A stretch of 64,000 nt of DNA from assembly GCA_026874595.1 (NCBI GenBank), contig CM049318.1, forward strand, positions 39,637,956-39,701,955, read 5' to 3'. The translations under genes and the position numbers were made by a program. The notes beneath the pieces were generated by a model. The model ran no database searches, was not told the origin of the DNA, and saw only the letters and a list, made by a program, of their open reading frames with translations. Position 1 is the stretch's first letter, and each line of letters starts with the position of its first letter. The stretch comes from Sipunculus nudus. Lineage: Eukaryota > Annelida > Sipuncula > Golfingiida > Sipunculidae. Below are positions 12,701 through 24,119 of the stretch, in pieces.

Positions 12701-14384
12701 CACAATCATCTTGCTGTCACTTGTCAGAGATATGGGGTCAAAGAAGAGAAACAGACCGCGTTTTGCTTTGATTAAAAGCTGACAATCCTTTAGCGGCTTG
12801 ACCGTGGTGACAAGCCTGCCATCATCCATATATTAAACAATTGAGAGAACATTCGTATAAAACGAAGTCAGAAAGTAATATAAGCGACGTGGGTCAGGGT
12901 ATTTAATAAGTTTTAACCTATGTTAAATCTAAAAATTACAAATACGCTCTCCTATCGTTCAAAGGCTTTTATTCCCTTGCCTTTCACTCGTTTCCGAGTG
13001 CCGCTTTGGCGCCACTGTTGGCGCCACTGAAGAAACTAACCAAGCTTTACCAATGGCGATGTCTTTTGACCTTTGACCTCCGGTGAATTTGTTGGGGAAA
13101 AAGGACACGCATGTATACAAACACAGGTTAGACTAATCTTAACCAATCAAACTCTACATTAAATCCAATATTTCTATATATCAATTACGTATTTCGAAAA
13201 GAAACACGGTTTCCTCTCAGTAAAATGGTGTTAAAGTAATCATTAACTTTAAGATACGAACTTGACGCTTGATCCCTGCATGATTTTCCGAATTTTTTTT
13301 CCGAAAGAAAAGCTTTTCCCTCGACGCTTTCGGAAAAACTTTTTACCGTAATAAAAAAATGAACATCAACTGGTAACGCAGATTAAATACTGAGGGGTAA
13401 GTCTTTCCAATGTGCAATGTCATAAAATGATGCAGTTTTAAAATCTTCACCACATGGTCTCAGTAAATAACAGTTAAATAGTTTCGCACATCGTGTGGCG
13501 TAAAGTTGCTTGAGTTTTATCAAAAACGAACCTGCCACAGAAGATTGAAAGGGCAATTTCATACATATATTTACCTGTTAACTTTATGCTCCATGATTAT
13601 AATTGAAAGAGTAAATAGATAAAAAAACAGGTTTAGCACGCTCATTAGACGTGTGTCATTTAGAAACTCTACCACAAATATATTTTAGGCTGTAATGATA
13701 TGTCTAAGCATATCCTATCGATAGGGGAATATTCTTGGGACAGGGGAACAATGGATCATTTGTGTTTGTTATATATGATAGATGACGCTACTTGTCCGCA
13801 TGATGTTGTGAAAGTGGAACAGACATCAGGAGTTATCGTTTCACCAGGATTTTTGATGGGGATGAAATACCCAAACAACGCTGACTGTCAATGGCTGATC
13901 ACGGCACCATCTAAAGAGGTATATATTTATGTATATATTATTAATATATGCACCATATTTCCCCTGTTAACCAAACAATTACAAACACCTACGCATATAC
14001 TGTTTAAGGCTCTGTGTAAGATCAAGGAAAAATGGTACTCGTCCTATGCCGGGAATCTTACAATAATACATTTAACGTGTTCCAAAGTCAAGAATACGTC
14101 TTGAGTTAAGGTTAACAAAAGACTAGTAGTCAGAGTTGATTTTTGCTTTTCAGAAGAACATTCTCCTTACCATCGGATTATTCAGGACAGAATATCTGAA
14201 GGACGTAGTGCTTATCTATGATGGCAACAAACCAATCGAGGAGAAAAAAATCTTCATGTTAACAGGAACGGCGACTCCTGAATGGCAGTATCGTAGCACG
14301 GGACGTCACATGCTTCTTCATTTCAAGTCTAGCAAAAAGACCAAAGGGATGGGCTTTACCTTCATCTATCAAGAATCTATCTAG
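8789..14384 (+). CDS. Gene A: secreted single-CUB-domain protein, five exons
   Basis: Exons at 8789-8880, 10698-10719, 11053-11101, 13782-13918 and 14154-14384 all have AG/GT borders. Their phases (2, 0, 1, 0) are compatible and give 531 nt, or 176 aa. Exon 1 encodes a signal peptide (MPQITGS, a Leu-rich core, then AAATG). Exons 2-3 encode a short acidic linker containing LPYDDES. Exons 4-5 encode one CUB domain: TCPHD, then SPGF, YPNNADCQWLITAP, then YDG, QYRSTGR and FIYQESI followed by TAG. Only the first Cys pair of a typical CUB is present. CUB domains generally mediate extracellular protein or carbohydrate binding; the partner here is unknown. An AATAAA lies at 14448-14453, about 64 nt past the stop. 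Exon 1 lies in the left palindrome arm and exons 2-5 in the unique centre. The stop truncates the gene compared with the four-CUB locus B. The gene model is deduced from splice signals and paralogue comparison, without transcript evidence. Confidence 0.82.
11102..12528. other. Gene A intron 3, first part: low complexity, nothing else seen
   Basis: A TTAC/TAT-rich low-complexity run covers about 11155-11370 and creates spurious frames on both strands. The rest is AT-rich without features I can support. Confidence 0.6.
12529..13345. mobile_element. Degenerate copy of the same pogo-like family in gene A intron 3
   Basis: The left end AGTAGAGCGCTGTTTTTCCG matches the TIR of the 34134-35073 element. 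The right part shares AAAGCTT, CGACGCTTTCGGA and the paired TTCCGAA words with its right end. The outer right end is eroded, so the limit is approximate. Confidence 0.5.
13782..14384 (+). CDS. Gene A CUB domain (two exons)
   Basis: The first half (13782-13918, 137 nt) holds the two Cys residues and the SPGF...YPNNADCQW signature. The second half (14154-14384) holds YDG, WQYRSTGR and the final strand. The intron between them is 235 bp. The exon lengths match the first CUB of locus B (137 nt, and 216 nt where 217 would be expected). After the last strand, other family members have a donor, but here a TAG follows FIYQESI directly. Confidence 0.85.
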
Positions 14385-14703
14385 AATTGCAGCTTTATTA
14401 ACTCAAGGTATTAGGGTACCAGCTCTCAGACCCTCCCTACAATCGAGAATAAATGTTACATATAGACCAAGTTATACGTGGCATGTAAATTAATGATGTA
14501 TGAACCAGCGACCTCTGACAAGACCCGGGGCGTGACCTTAGAACTGACTGTGTACGAATGCCCAGCGACACAAATTCGTGTTTGTCGATCCGGACAAGGG
14601 AAACGAGCAGTAGACGGCAACACATATGACAACTTAAATCAATGGAATTCATGAATACTCACAACAACCATATAAAGAGATACACACATCAATTTAATCC
14701 ATT

Positions 14704-14751
<48 letters not shown>

Positions 14752-15647
14752 ATAATAATACATGTATAATATTGCCATGCAGCTTGCCTAATATATAACA
14801 TAAGTTGTAATGTCAAAACCATTGAATCATTTACTTAGATATAATGTTTTAATATGTATCATATTGAATATTTTGATAATTTATAAGTGGTGACTAGGTA
14901 TGGATACAAAGAAAAGAGAAGGGCTTAACACCCAGGCAGAGATAAACAAGTGTACCTGCAGTGCTATATCGTATGTTCCACCAGTAGGTGCCCATTGCAA
15001 CTTGGCGATTATTTTCTCAAACTCCAATATTATCACACAGTTTTACACTAAAACTGATGAGTGTCTAAAGGTCCAATATGAGATATAATACATCATAGGA
15101 AACCCAAAATTTCCTTAGGCACTGTATATTTCATTCATGACATATCGAAGACCTTTTCAAGCTATGAATGAAGTCATAAACGCAGATGAATGAAACAAGG
15201 AATAACAAGTAAAGATAAATTAAGCTTGAAATAAAAAAGTATTTATTTTCATACTAATGCAATGAGTGCTTAGATTACCAGTTGGAAGTACAAATTATCC
15301 AGCTCGAAACAGAAACATACTAATCCCATTTAGTACATATGTTAGGTAATGACCGACCATTCGTAATTGTAATCTTTATTCGGAACATATCCAGTCTTAT
15401 AAGCAAAATACAAATTACTATATACAAAAATGCGTTAATAAATCCAAAAAATGCATAAACATAACAAATGCTATTTTATACGTGACATATACAGGATATA
15501 TAAGAATATAGCTAACATAATATGCTTAGTATTCTTTAAAAGGAATTCATATATCAGGCATTTTTGCCTGAACGTTATGTTATAACGAACATATTCAACA
15601 TCATATGCAAAGTCTGCCCTTATACTGGTATGAGGAATACATCTCTT
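14385..15647. other. Convergent intergenic region between genes A and C
   Basis: The 1.26 kb between the two stop codons holds a TA microsatellite and candidate polyA signals for both strands. The 62-codon frame at 14900-15088 has no recognisable feature. Confidence 0.7.
14448..14453 (+). terminator. Candidate polyadenylation signal of gene A
   Basis: AATAAA lies about 64 nt after the stop codon. It is inside the segment that is directly duplicated at 60418 onward. Confidence 0.5.
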
Positions 15648-16437
15648 TCATTTGTCGTTTGTATCTACGGCTTGGTAAGTCAGTAGGAACCCCCTAAATG
15701 TGTTGTATGAGTTAGATGTAAATTTTATAAACATATCAGGCCCCGTACTTTGGTATTTAAGTCCGCGGGATGTCAAGTTTCCTGTCACGAACACTAATTC
15801 TGGCATATATGGACTATTCCCATCATAGAGTCTCATCTTGTCGAGGTAGAACTCCGTTTCAAATGACACAACAGTGAGCTGAATGGTCATCTGAAATACA
15901 TGAAGGACATCTAGGAATTTCTGGAATTACAAGCCAAATACATTTTTACTCTAAGGTCTGGAGTGAACCCATTTTTACACATGATGGATATGCCACTAAG
16001 TATCTATCAAAGCATGATTCATCTTACCGTAAAACTCGACTCTTCTTGATAATTTACTGTGGACAGAACCGGTGTGGAAAATAATGTGAAGTGAACTGAA
16101 TTAAGTTTCTTCCTTACAAATTGAGCAATATCTTACGCTGCCAGACATTTTCCTATTTGTTACAATCAATAAACTTGCGTAAATTAAAAGAAAAAAAAAG
16201 AAATTGCATGTATTCAATTGAGTGTGCAAGAAATTGTATGTTGAATTCTACAGTGATTTGTTTTTTTTTTTTTTTTTTTGCAAGTACTTAGAATTTGAAG
16301 TATACATACATTTTCAGGAACCGTGATACTCCACTGACAAAGGAGAGCATTAGAATAGTCCCGGCCTTCATTGTAACCAGGGGATGTTATATTGCCAGCT
16401 AAATCAGTGATGGATACAACGCCAGAACACTCGGGAA
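15648..16437 (-). CDS. Gene C CUB2, terminal (two exons)
   Basis: The exons are 16437-16310 (128 nt) and 15890-15648 (243 nt including TGA). The signature segments are ECSGVVSITD, NITSPGYNEG, CQWSITVPEN, then LYDGNSPY, LKYQSTG and LLTYQAV. The 128-nt first exon matches the length of the fourth CUB exon of locus B. The same two exons recur in gene D near the window end. Confidence 0.85.
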
Positions 16438-19400
16438 CTATAAAAGAGAAGGCAAACCGGGTAACCCATCGACTTTGCAAAATCCATATGTGCATGCATA
16501 TAGGCGTATGTTCGTACAATTGCTACAAACTTCATGCGGGCGTGCATGCGTACATATACATGTGAGATTACAACGTTGGGTTGCAGTGGTGTAGGGATAT
16601 GTTTCCTATGCGTGTAAAGTTTTCAAAAGGTCAGTCGCATATACACCGACGGAATGGGACACATTAGATTAAATCAGGTAAAAATCATAAGATGGATATT
16701 TCACCCTTGCATTTCTGCATACGCACGTGGGTGTCACTGTTTCAGCTGATGATAAATCAGAGCACCACCCGGTTTATACATGTAATTACACTGTTATTAG
16801 TATTGTTAAATTATTTATCTAAATTAGCCAATAAATTAATTATATATTATCCAGATAATCTATTCTCGATGATAGGTAGTAAACTCTTTTTTCAATTCAT
16901 TAGGCTAATAAAGTATTTTAGTATTAGGACACATTACCCAAAGTATTATGAAATATCTATATTGTTATAGTGAACCCTTGTTTATTGTTACAAGAAAGAT
17001 AAAGATATTGTACTTTGACAGTTTTCCTATATGACGAGTATATCTTGCTCTTCTGGCAAAATTAGATAACAATACCCAAAACAAGTAACATTTCTATTTA
17101 AATTCGGAGAATAAACGTTCGGATATGACTGTTCAAATATAGCCGATGATGTTATGCGTCCGTCATCTATCTGATCTAAATATATAACATTTTATCAGTA
17201 TTATTAAATAACACATAGAAAGTGTATTACCGACAGCTTGGTAGGTCAAAGCAAAGCCGGGATAAGTGAACTCAGAACTGGAAGAAAATTTGAGGAACAT
17301 CTGTCTTCCTGTACTGCGATACTGCCAACCCGGGACTACAGTACCAGTCAAATAGCCAATGATTGATTGACCTGAAGCAGTGCTACCATCATAAACGTCT
17401 ATTTGGTCCCAAAACGTCTGAGTACTAAACGATACAGTCGTCAAAAGGATTTGCATCTGTAAAAACACGTGAAACTCAAAGCTACCATCCTTAACAAACT
17501 GCTAAATAAATCACTCGGCACAAAATGCAAATGTACAATGGATTGACTTCATGAGTGCCAACTGTAATAATGAGCCGAACCTTGAATATTTAAACTTTTT
17601 AGTAATTTAAAAAAGCAGTGGGATATTGGATGCCATGCATGAAACATGAGTCCAGCAACCGATACATATAAATAACATAACGGCATCCATAAAAAAATAT
17701 GCTTCTGTAATAAACAAAACTTCCATTATCTGAAATAAATAAGAGTGTGAAAGGATATGAAAAACATCACGATTTGTGTGTGTGTGTGTTCACTTTTCTT
17801 TTGTTAGAACCAGTTTTGCCCGTTATCGCACATTCAGAATGTAAGTAATGATAATGCACATCTCCTCTTTGATTAAACTGATATGATAAGCAAGGATGTC
17901 CAACAGGTAAACCTTCACACAGAACCACTTAAACGTAAATGTCCCCACCCACTAACTACCAAAGTAATGACACATCTAAGGCAAAAATAAAAAGGATTCA
18001 TTTTTTTTATTTGCTGTCACACTGTTTACTTCAACTAACCTCTGCTCGCATCAGTAATGGATATAGAGACTGCTAGCACTCCCGAACATTTCTTTACCCG
18101 TGCCAGGGTTTGTTAAAGAGCTACGGATCTGATTAAGACATTAGACTGATTCTGTCTTAATGTAATCTGAAAGTAATTAAAACTTACATTCTTTGGGGCG
18201 GTGATTCTCCACTGACAGATGACGCTGTTCCCGTAGTCCCGGCCTTTGTCAAAGCCAGGCGAGGTGATGGTACCGTTCGCATCTTTCAGGTTGACAACCC
18301 CAGAAGGACACTGAGGTGCTGTTATAAATAAAAAAGAAATAATGCAAGATTCTTTGCAGTGCTTTTTTATTAGAGTCCTGCGCGAACCGGATTTTTGAGC
18401 CCGCAAAACAAACCTTCAGCCCTCACCGCCCCCAACCTGTAAAGAAATAAATCGACCGCACCCGCCCCGCATATTTAGCCTTCAGTCCGCACACGCCCCG
18501 CATTTTTACCAAAAGTCAGCCAAAATTCAACCCGCAAATAAACATAAGGGACGACCAAAAAGGTAACCAACTAAAAAAAAATATGATTTATTTTCAGATA
18601 TTAATAATGAATGACCATCTGAGTAGATAGCGTTATCATGTTTTGTTGATGGTAGGACACTTTCCAGTTTTTCAGGTAAGGACGAATGTCATAGAATTAC
18701 CATGCATTTTTTTTACTGGAAATGTCACTGCAGCAAATGGGACACACTCATATTTAAAGTAATTATAAATTCAACATATTCAGATATTTAGCTAACAACA
18801 TTATTGCAGTTAAAACATATTTACCATGCATATGCTGCTATACGGAAACATAAAGTAAAACTTAAGCATAAAACAATCAATTTCTATTAAGTTTGAATGC
18901 CTAGAGTTACACTACTCATTACTAGCTGCAGCAGCTAGATGACAGTACGTACTTGCTCACCACAGTTCACCTTTTTATTAACATAAACAGATCTGCAGTG
19001 CTTAACATTTAAGTAAATGTGATAATCTTCTCGCTATTTAACCATTTTTACGGCCGCAGAAACCCGCACTTAAATATCATGTAACCTGCCAAGCCCCGCA
19101 TATCCGATCTTTTAGACGGCACCCGCCCGGCCCCACAAAATCCTGAAAAACTCAGCCCGCGGGGCGGGGTGCGCTTGGGGGCCCCGAAGCCCGCGGGGCG
19201 GGTTTGGGCCCGCACAGCGTTCTATTTTATATACAGGGGTTATTTAATTTACTCAAACCTAAATCTTGAAATGCTTAATTAAAGACACTATGCAGTATAA
19301 TGTTTTTCTTTAAAAAATTATAGCAAGCGTGCACCGACGGAGAACTAAATGTTTCATAGCTGATGATTAAATAGATGTAATACAAACGTTATCTAAATTT

Positions 19401-21108
19401 AACAAACTAATATTTATATGTGTTAAAGTTCCATATTTCACAAACTATATATATATATATATAGTAACAGTATGTGAGTGTTTTATAGTAAAATATATAA
19501 TTGTATCTGAGGTTCGAAAGGAAATGCCCCGAATGACGACCATCCAGTGACACGACCATATGGCTGGCCACCATTATAGTCCATCCTCTTCAGGCCGTGC
19601 CATATATCTCTAACAAGACTGCCACATTGAAACGTTAATAGACCTATTTTACAGGGAGTTAGCGTTGCAGTTCCCTCTCTCTCTTTATTTTCCCAAATAC
19701 GTTCCTTTTAATCATCGAAGACCTGAAGAACTCCGGTCTGATCACTAGAAAATCGGAGAGGCAAAGTCGATAAACGGAATTGAAGCTTGTACCTGTTAGT
19801 TTTACTAATTCAGCTACAAGTGTAGGGGCATATGTAGCAAATTCGTCCTGAGTAAATTTTGTTTGTAAAAATGTGACACCCCATGCATTTTTGTTCTTCA
19901 CCTTTCTATGAAGCCTTAAAAACATGGTGCCAATTTTTTTATTCAGTTTTGACATGTCTTTCAGCTTGTATTAAAATAGTATTTAAAATGTTAAATTAAT
20001 AAACTTTGACCGAAACATAAACAAAGTAAGCTGGGACAAGAGGATAGGAAAGGTTCTTTTTGGAATGTATTTACATACTAAACACACAAACTTAGTTCTC
20101 TGACTAGTTTGGGATTGTCTAAAATTATTTTTTGGTTATATTAAATGTACCTATACACATACCAAGTATATTTGATAAACACATATAGTGTTAAATGCTT
20201 AATACACATAGCTTGATTTTTTTCTCCTTAAAATATGATGGTATCTGCTAATATTTCATTGTAAAACATTCAAGTACTCCTGTACACAAGTGATGTTAGG
20301 TTTGCGAGATCAGTAGTACAAATGTAAACATAGCGCGCATGCCACCTGGCGGCCAAACCGCGCTACTTTACAAATCAAGATTTTCTCAAGCATCCCAATA
20401 GTGTATCTTTTTTTATCTTCCATATCATTTCTCCTTGTTTGAGAGTTGCGCACACGCAAGAACAGACGAACTCTATAGTTATGGTCTTTTTATGGTACAC
20501 AGACACACGTGGACTGTTTACTCACACACAGAACCATAACAATGAATGAAACAGGTGATTTGGAAATAGTAAGTCCATGTACAGGGATGGTTTTGCCAAA
20601 CCAATGAACAAATGGCATGAGATAATTTACATACTGTTGCAAATGTTTATGTACTTTGACAGTTTTCTTCAGAGGATAAGTGGTAATTTTTTTTCTAAAA
20701 GCAGTGGTAATCTCTAGTCATTTAAGCTATCCCATAAGGTAGCTCCCACCCGTGTACTTTCTTAGACACTTAATTTTCCTATACATCGAGGTGAAAATGA
20801 ATCACTCTTACTTCAAACCTAAACTTCCACTAGAGACTTACACGGCTATACCACTAATCATTATTATTAGTAAATATATATATTTTTTTAAATTAATCTA
20901 ATGGTTTACTGCAATTAGCAACTGCTAGAGTGCTCAATGGTATGACATCAGAGCTATATAATCAATCAGACAGTGATGAGTGCAGCACGTTGCACGAAAC
21001 TACGTAGTAGTAAAAATGTCGGACAAAATTTGATCCGTCTATTTGTATAAACACACACACACACATATATATATATATACATATACATATATATACATAT
21101 ATATATAC

Positions 21109-21146
<38 letters not shown>

Positions 21147-24061
21147 GGTGAGAAGGAAAGAGACAGAAAGAGAGAGAGATGTGATTCATTCATACACAAT
21201 TGCATTTTCTTGCAAAATCATTTTAAATAAAATATTGTTTTACAAGACACGTTTTAATATTTAATTTTAACATTTGCCAAATGAACGTACAAATAATGAT
21301 TTAATTTTTTCTACTTTTTAACAATTTATTATTTAGGTGAGATCATTAAGCAGTAGTTGGACCAGCAGTAAGAAACACGAACTAAGCTCAGATTCTTTGA
21401 GACTTGGTTTCTTGAAAATTACTTGAACATGTGCCGTGTCAGAAAAGTTCAATGTACTTAAAAGGTAATGTGTATGTGCTGTTAAAACAACCTTAATGTT
21501 GACTTCCTCCATACCGATCCCCATATTATAACCCCAACAATTTTTTTATTGTTTTTTATGGCCTTTATTAAAATTACAATAACCAAAAAGAAATGCAAAA
21601 ACCTTTAATTACATTCAAGGCATTTGTTTATTGTATAAGGCACATGTCATTTTGTTAGCTTGTGCATAAATCAAAATTGTTCTTGGTCACGATTTAAGGG
21701 AAAACGAGCATTAGTTAAGCAGATATAAAATGCTTTAGTTTTTTTCTGGAGTTATTTGGTATAAAAATGATAAAAAAACATGGGCTCCAATCAAAGATGT
21801 ACATTCCGCTGCTGCATCTGACATACCCTGCATTTAATGACATAACCAGTCAGATTTTATAAAATATAAGAATAGACTTTTCTTTATTCTTTATTTCATG
21901 GTTCGCATTATATATAGATAGTACAAGCTGGGTGCTACTCATTGTCTACAGATTACTATTTTCATAAAAAAAATGAATGTTGTTCCAGTTATCTTTCTCC
22001 GACGGATGGAACAGCCTATGTAGCCACTGTGCCATCACAAGTCATTTAAGGATAATGAAAAAGCGACAAGAATTCAACAATAACCAGCATTAAACTTTAC
22101 TATTGTTATATTTAAACTTTACCATTGGTTTTACCATAGTTTCTGTTAAGATTTGTCCGTTTTTGTTATTGTAATGGTATAACCTGAATGCCTCAGTTAT
22201 ATTCCCATAAAGGTATCAAAGAAATTGGCCCACCAAACAAAATAGATTAAAAAATAGACCATCGCGGGGGGGGGGGGGAGGGGGTGTTAAAGATGGGATA
22301 GAAGAACAACTGTAAACACGTTCGATAACATTATGACTAATGGTGACACTTTTTTGTTATGATTTGATATTTACTTCAAGTTTGTTTCCTTCAACAGGAC
22401 TTTTCTAAAATTCTAAATTTTTAAGGTCCCTTTGCTTTGTTTTTCAAAACACTCTCCTTAATGAATTCTGCAGCAAAACATGCATTTTATTCAATGTTGA
22501 TTATTTGTCCTTTACATGTCTCATTCTACTGTAAATGTCTGTAAAAAAATGTCTGTAAATAACTGATGAAAATAGCTACTCCACAGAAGGTATAATTGCT
22601 CCCAAATGATATGCTATTGCCCGCACAAAACTGAGGTTATATGAACAGAGTTATTATTATTATAATTATTATTATTATTATTATTATTTTGCTTCTTAAT
22701 ATGTACTCCATTTCTCTGTGAATGGAGGACTAGGTAGAATTTCCTCAAACTTTTGGTTGGGTTAGTGAATATCTGGCACTAAATTCAGTCAAAGTTGTCC
22801 TTTTTTCTGTTGTTTATTCTTCACAAAATATGTAAAAAAATTTAGTCATCCACCTTAAAATTTTACAAATTATTTTTTGGATTATGACCAAAACATAAAA
22901 ATACTCCATAGAATTCCTTAGGAACCTTTAGATATACTTTGGATAAACTAACCGTAAGAGACGTGTTTCTACACCTTCACTATCAGTGAGCGGATAGTGA
23001 TGTTGGTAATGTAATAATCGAACAATAGGATGACGCAATAACAAAATCATATCAATTGGAAGAATAACAGGGCCTTTTTAATATGTTATGTATACATGAA
23101 GCAAATATTTAGTCACTGGTTAAAACCAAGGAAAGTGGAGCCATACTGTATACGATACAGGTTGCCTGAAATCAGCAAGTGGTCCGCCATATGTACATTG
23201 CACTAACTATCAAAGGATACTTTGTTGTCTCTATATGATTTTTTTTAATGAATTCATCAATGAAATTTTGTAGAACAATATACTGGTGGACAAACAACAG
23301 CTGATTAATTTTCATGATTAGTCTGATGGATCTTGATGCGGATCCATGTGTTGGCGGAGGTTTGCGCTCTACGGGTGCTCTCTAATATTGTAATAAACGT
23401 CTTAACGCAGTCTTTGAGTGTCTAGTCTAAGTTATTGTGATGTAATATTTCTTACTAACCATTTTGAGGTGTTTTGTTGCTAAATATCTCTCTGTATGGA
23501 ATATTTATATATAATGGTCCTCAATTTTTGCTCTAAAATCAAATTTGACCTGAAAAAATGACAAAACCACTATAGAAAAATTGGCACCATATTTTTTTGT
23601 AAAGTTCAAGGTCTAAGGATCACAAAAATGTAGGGTGTCCACTTTTTACAGGGAAAAATTACTCGGTGACATATGCCCCCACACTATACTGGTTATCTCC
23701 AAATTTTACCTGGCCATCCCTTAAAATACTGCAGTCTGGATGAGTTAGTTATAATATCATTACATCCTAGTCAGGAGGTATTTTAGTTTTAACGTGGTAA
23801 GTTTGGTTATTCGGTTGGTTGCCTGGCCGGACTGTCAGCAACTTTAATAATAAAAAATGTTATGAGCAGATTTTGTTTGAGTTTGGGATAGCATCCAGGG
23901 AAACAATAAATAAAATCATGAAATTAATCTATAGATCACCTAATTTTTTTGTTCAAATGTTTTCAATTAACCTGGATTAGTTTGTTAATTCTACAAGTAC
24001 AGCCCATAACCATTTCACAGTAGTAGATGATTATGACTTTAAGTATACCTTTAAAGTTTTA

Positions 24062-24119
<58 letters not shown>

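Larger units (their letters stand above)
14387..17959. repeat. Direct segmental duplication, copy 1
   Basis: It is near-identical to 60418-64000 in the same orientation (offset about 46.03 kb). It starts 3 nt after the gene A stop and covers the A/C intergenic region and three exons of gene C. The full right limit is unknown because the second copy is cut by the window. Confidence 0.92.

Noticed and set aside
13700-14104. 134-codon frame over the first CUB exon of gene A
   Set aside because: It reads through the splice donor at 13919 into the intron. The conserved part is the 137-nt exon only.
14900-15088. 62-codon frame conserved at 60941-61129
   Set aside because: It is conserved only because the whole segment is a recent duplicate, and it lies in 3' intergenic DNA without coding features.
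16692-16970. 92-codon frame conserved at 62734-63012
   Set aside because: It is antisense within a gene C/D intron and AT-rich, and is shared through the duplication only.
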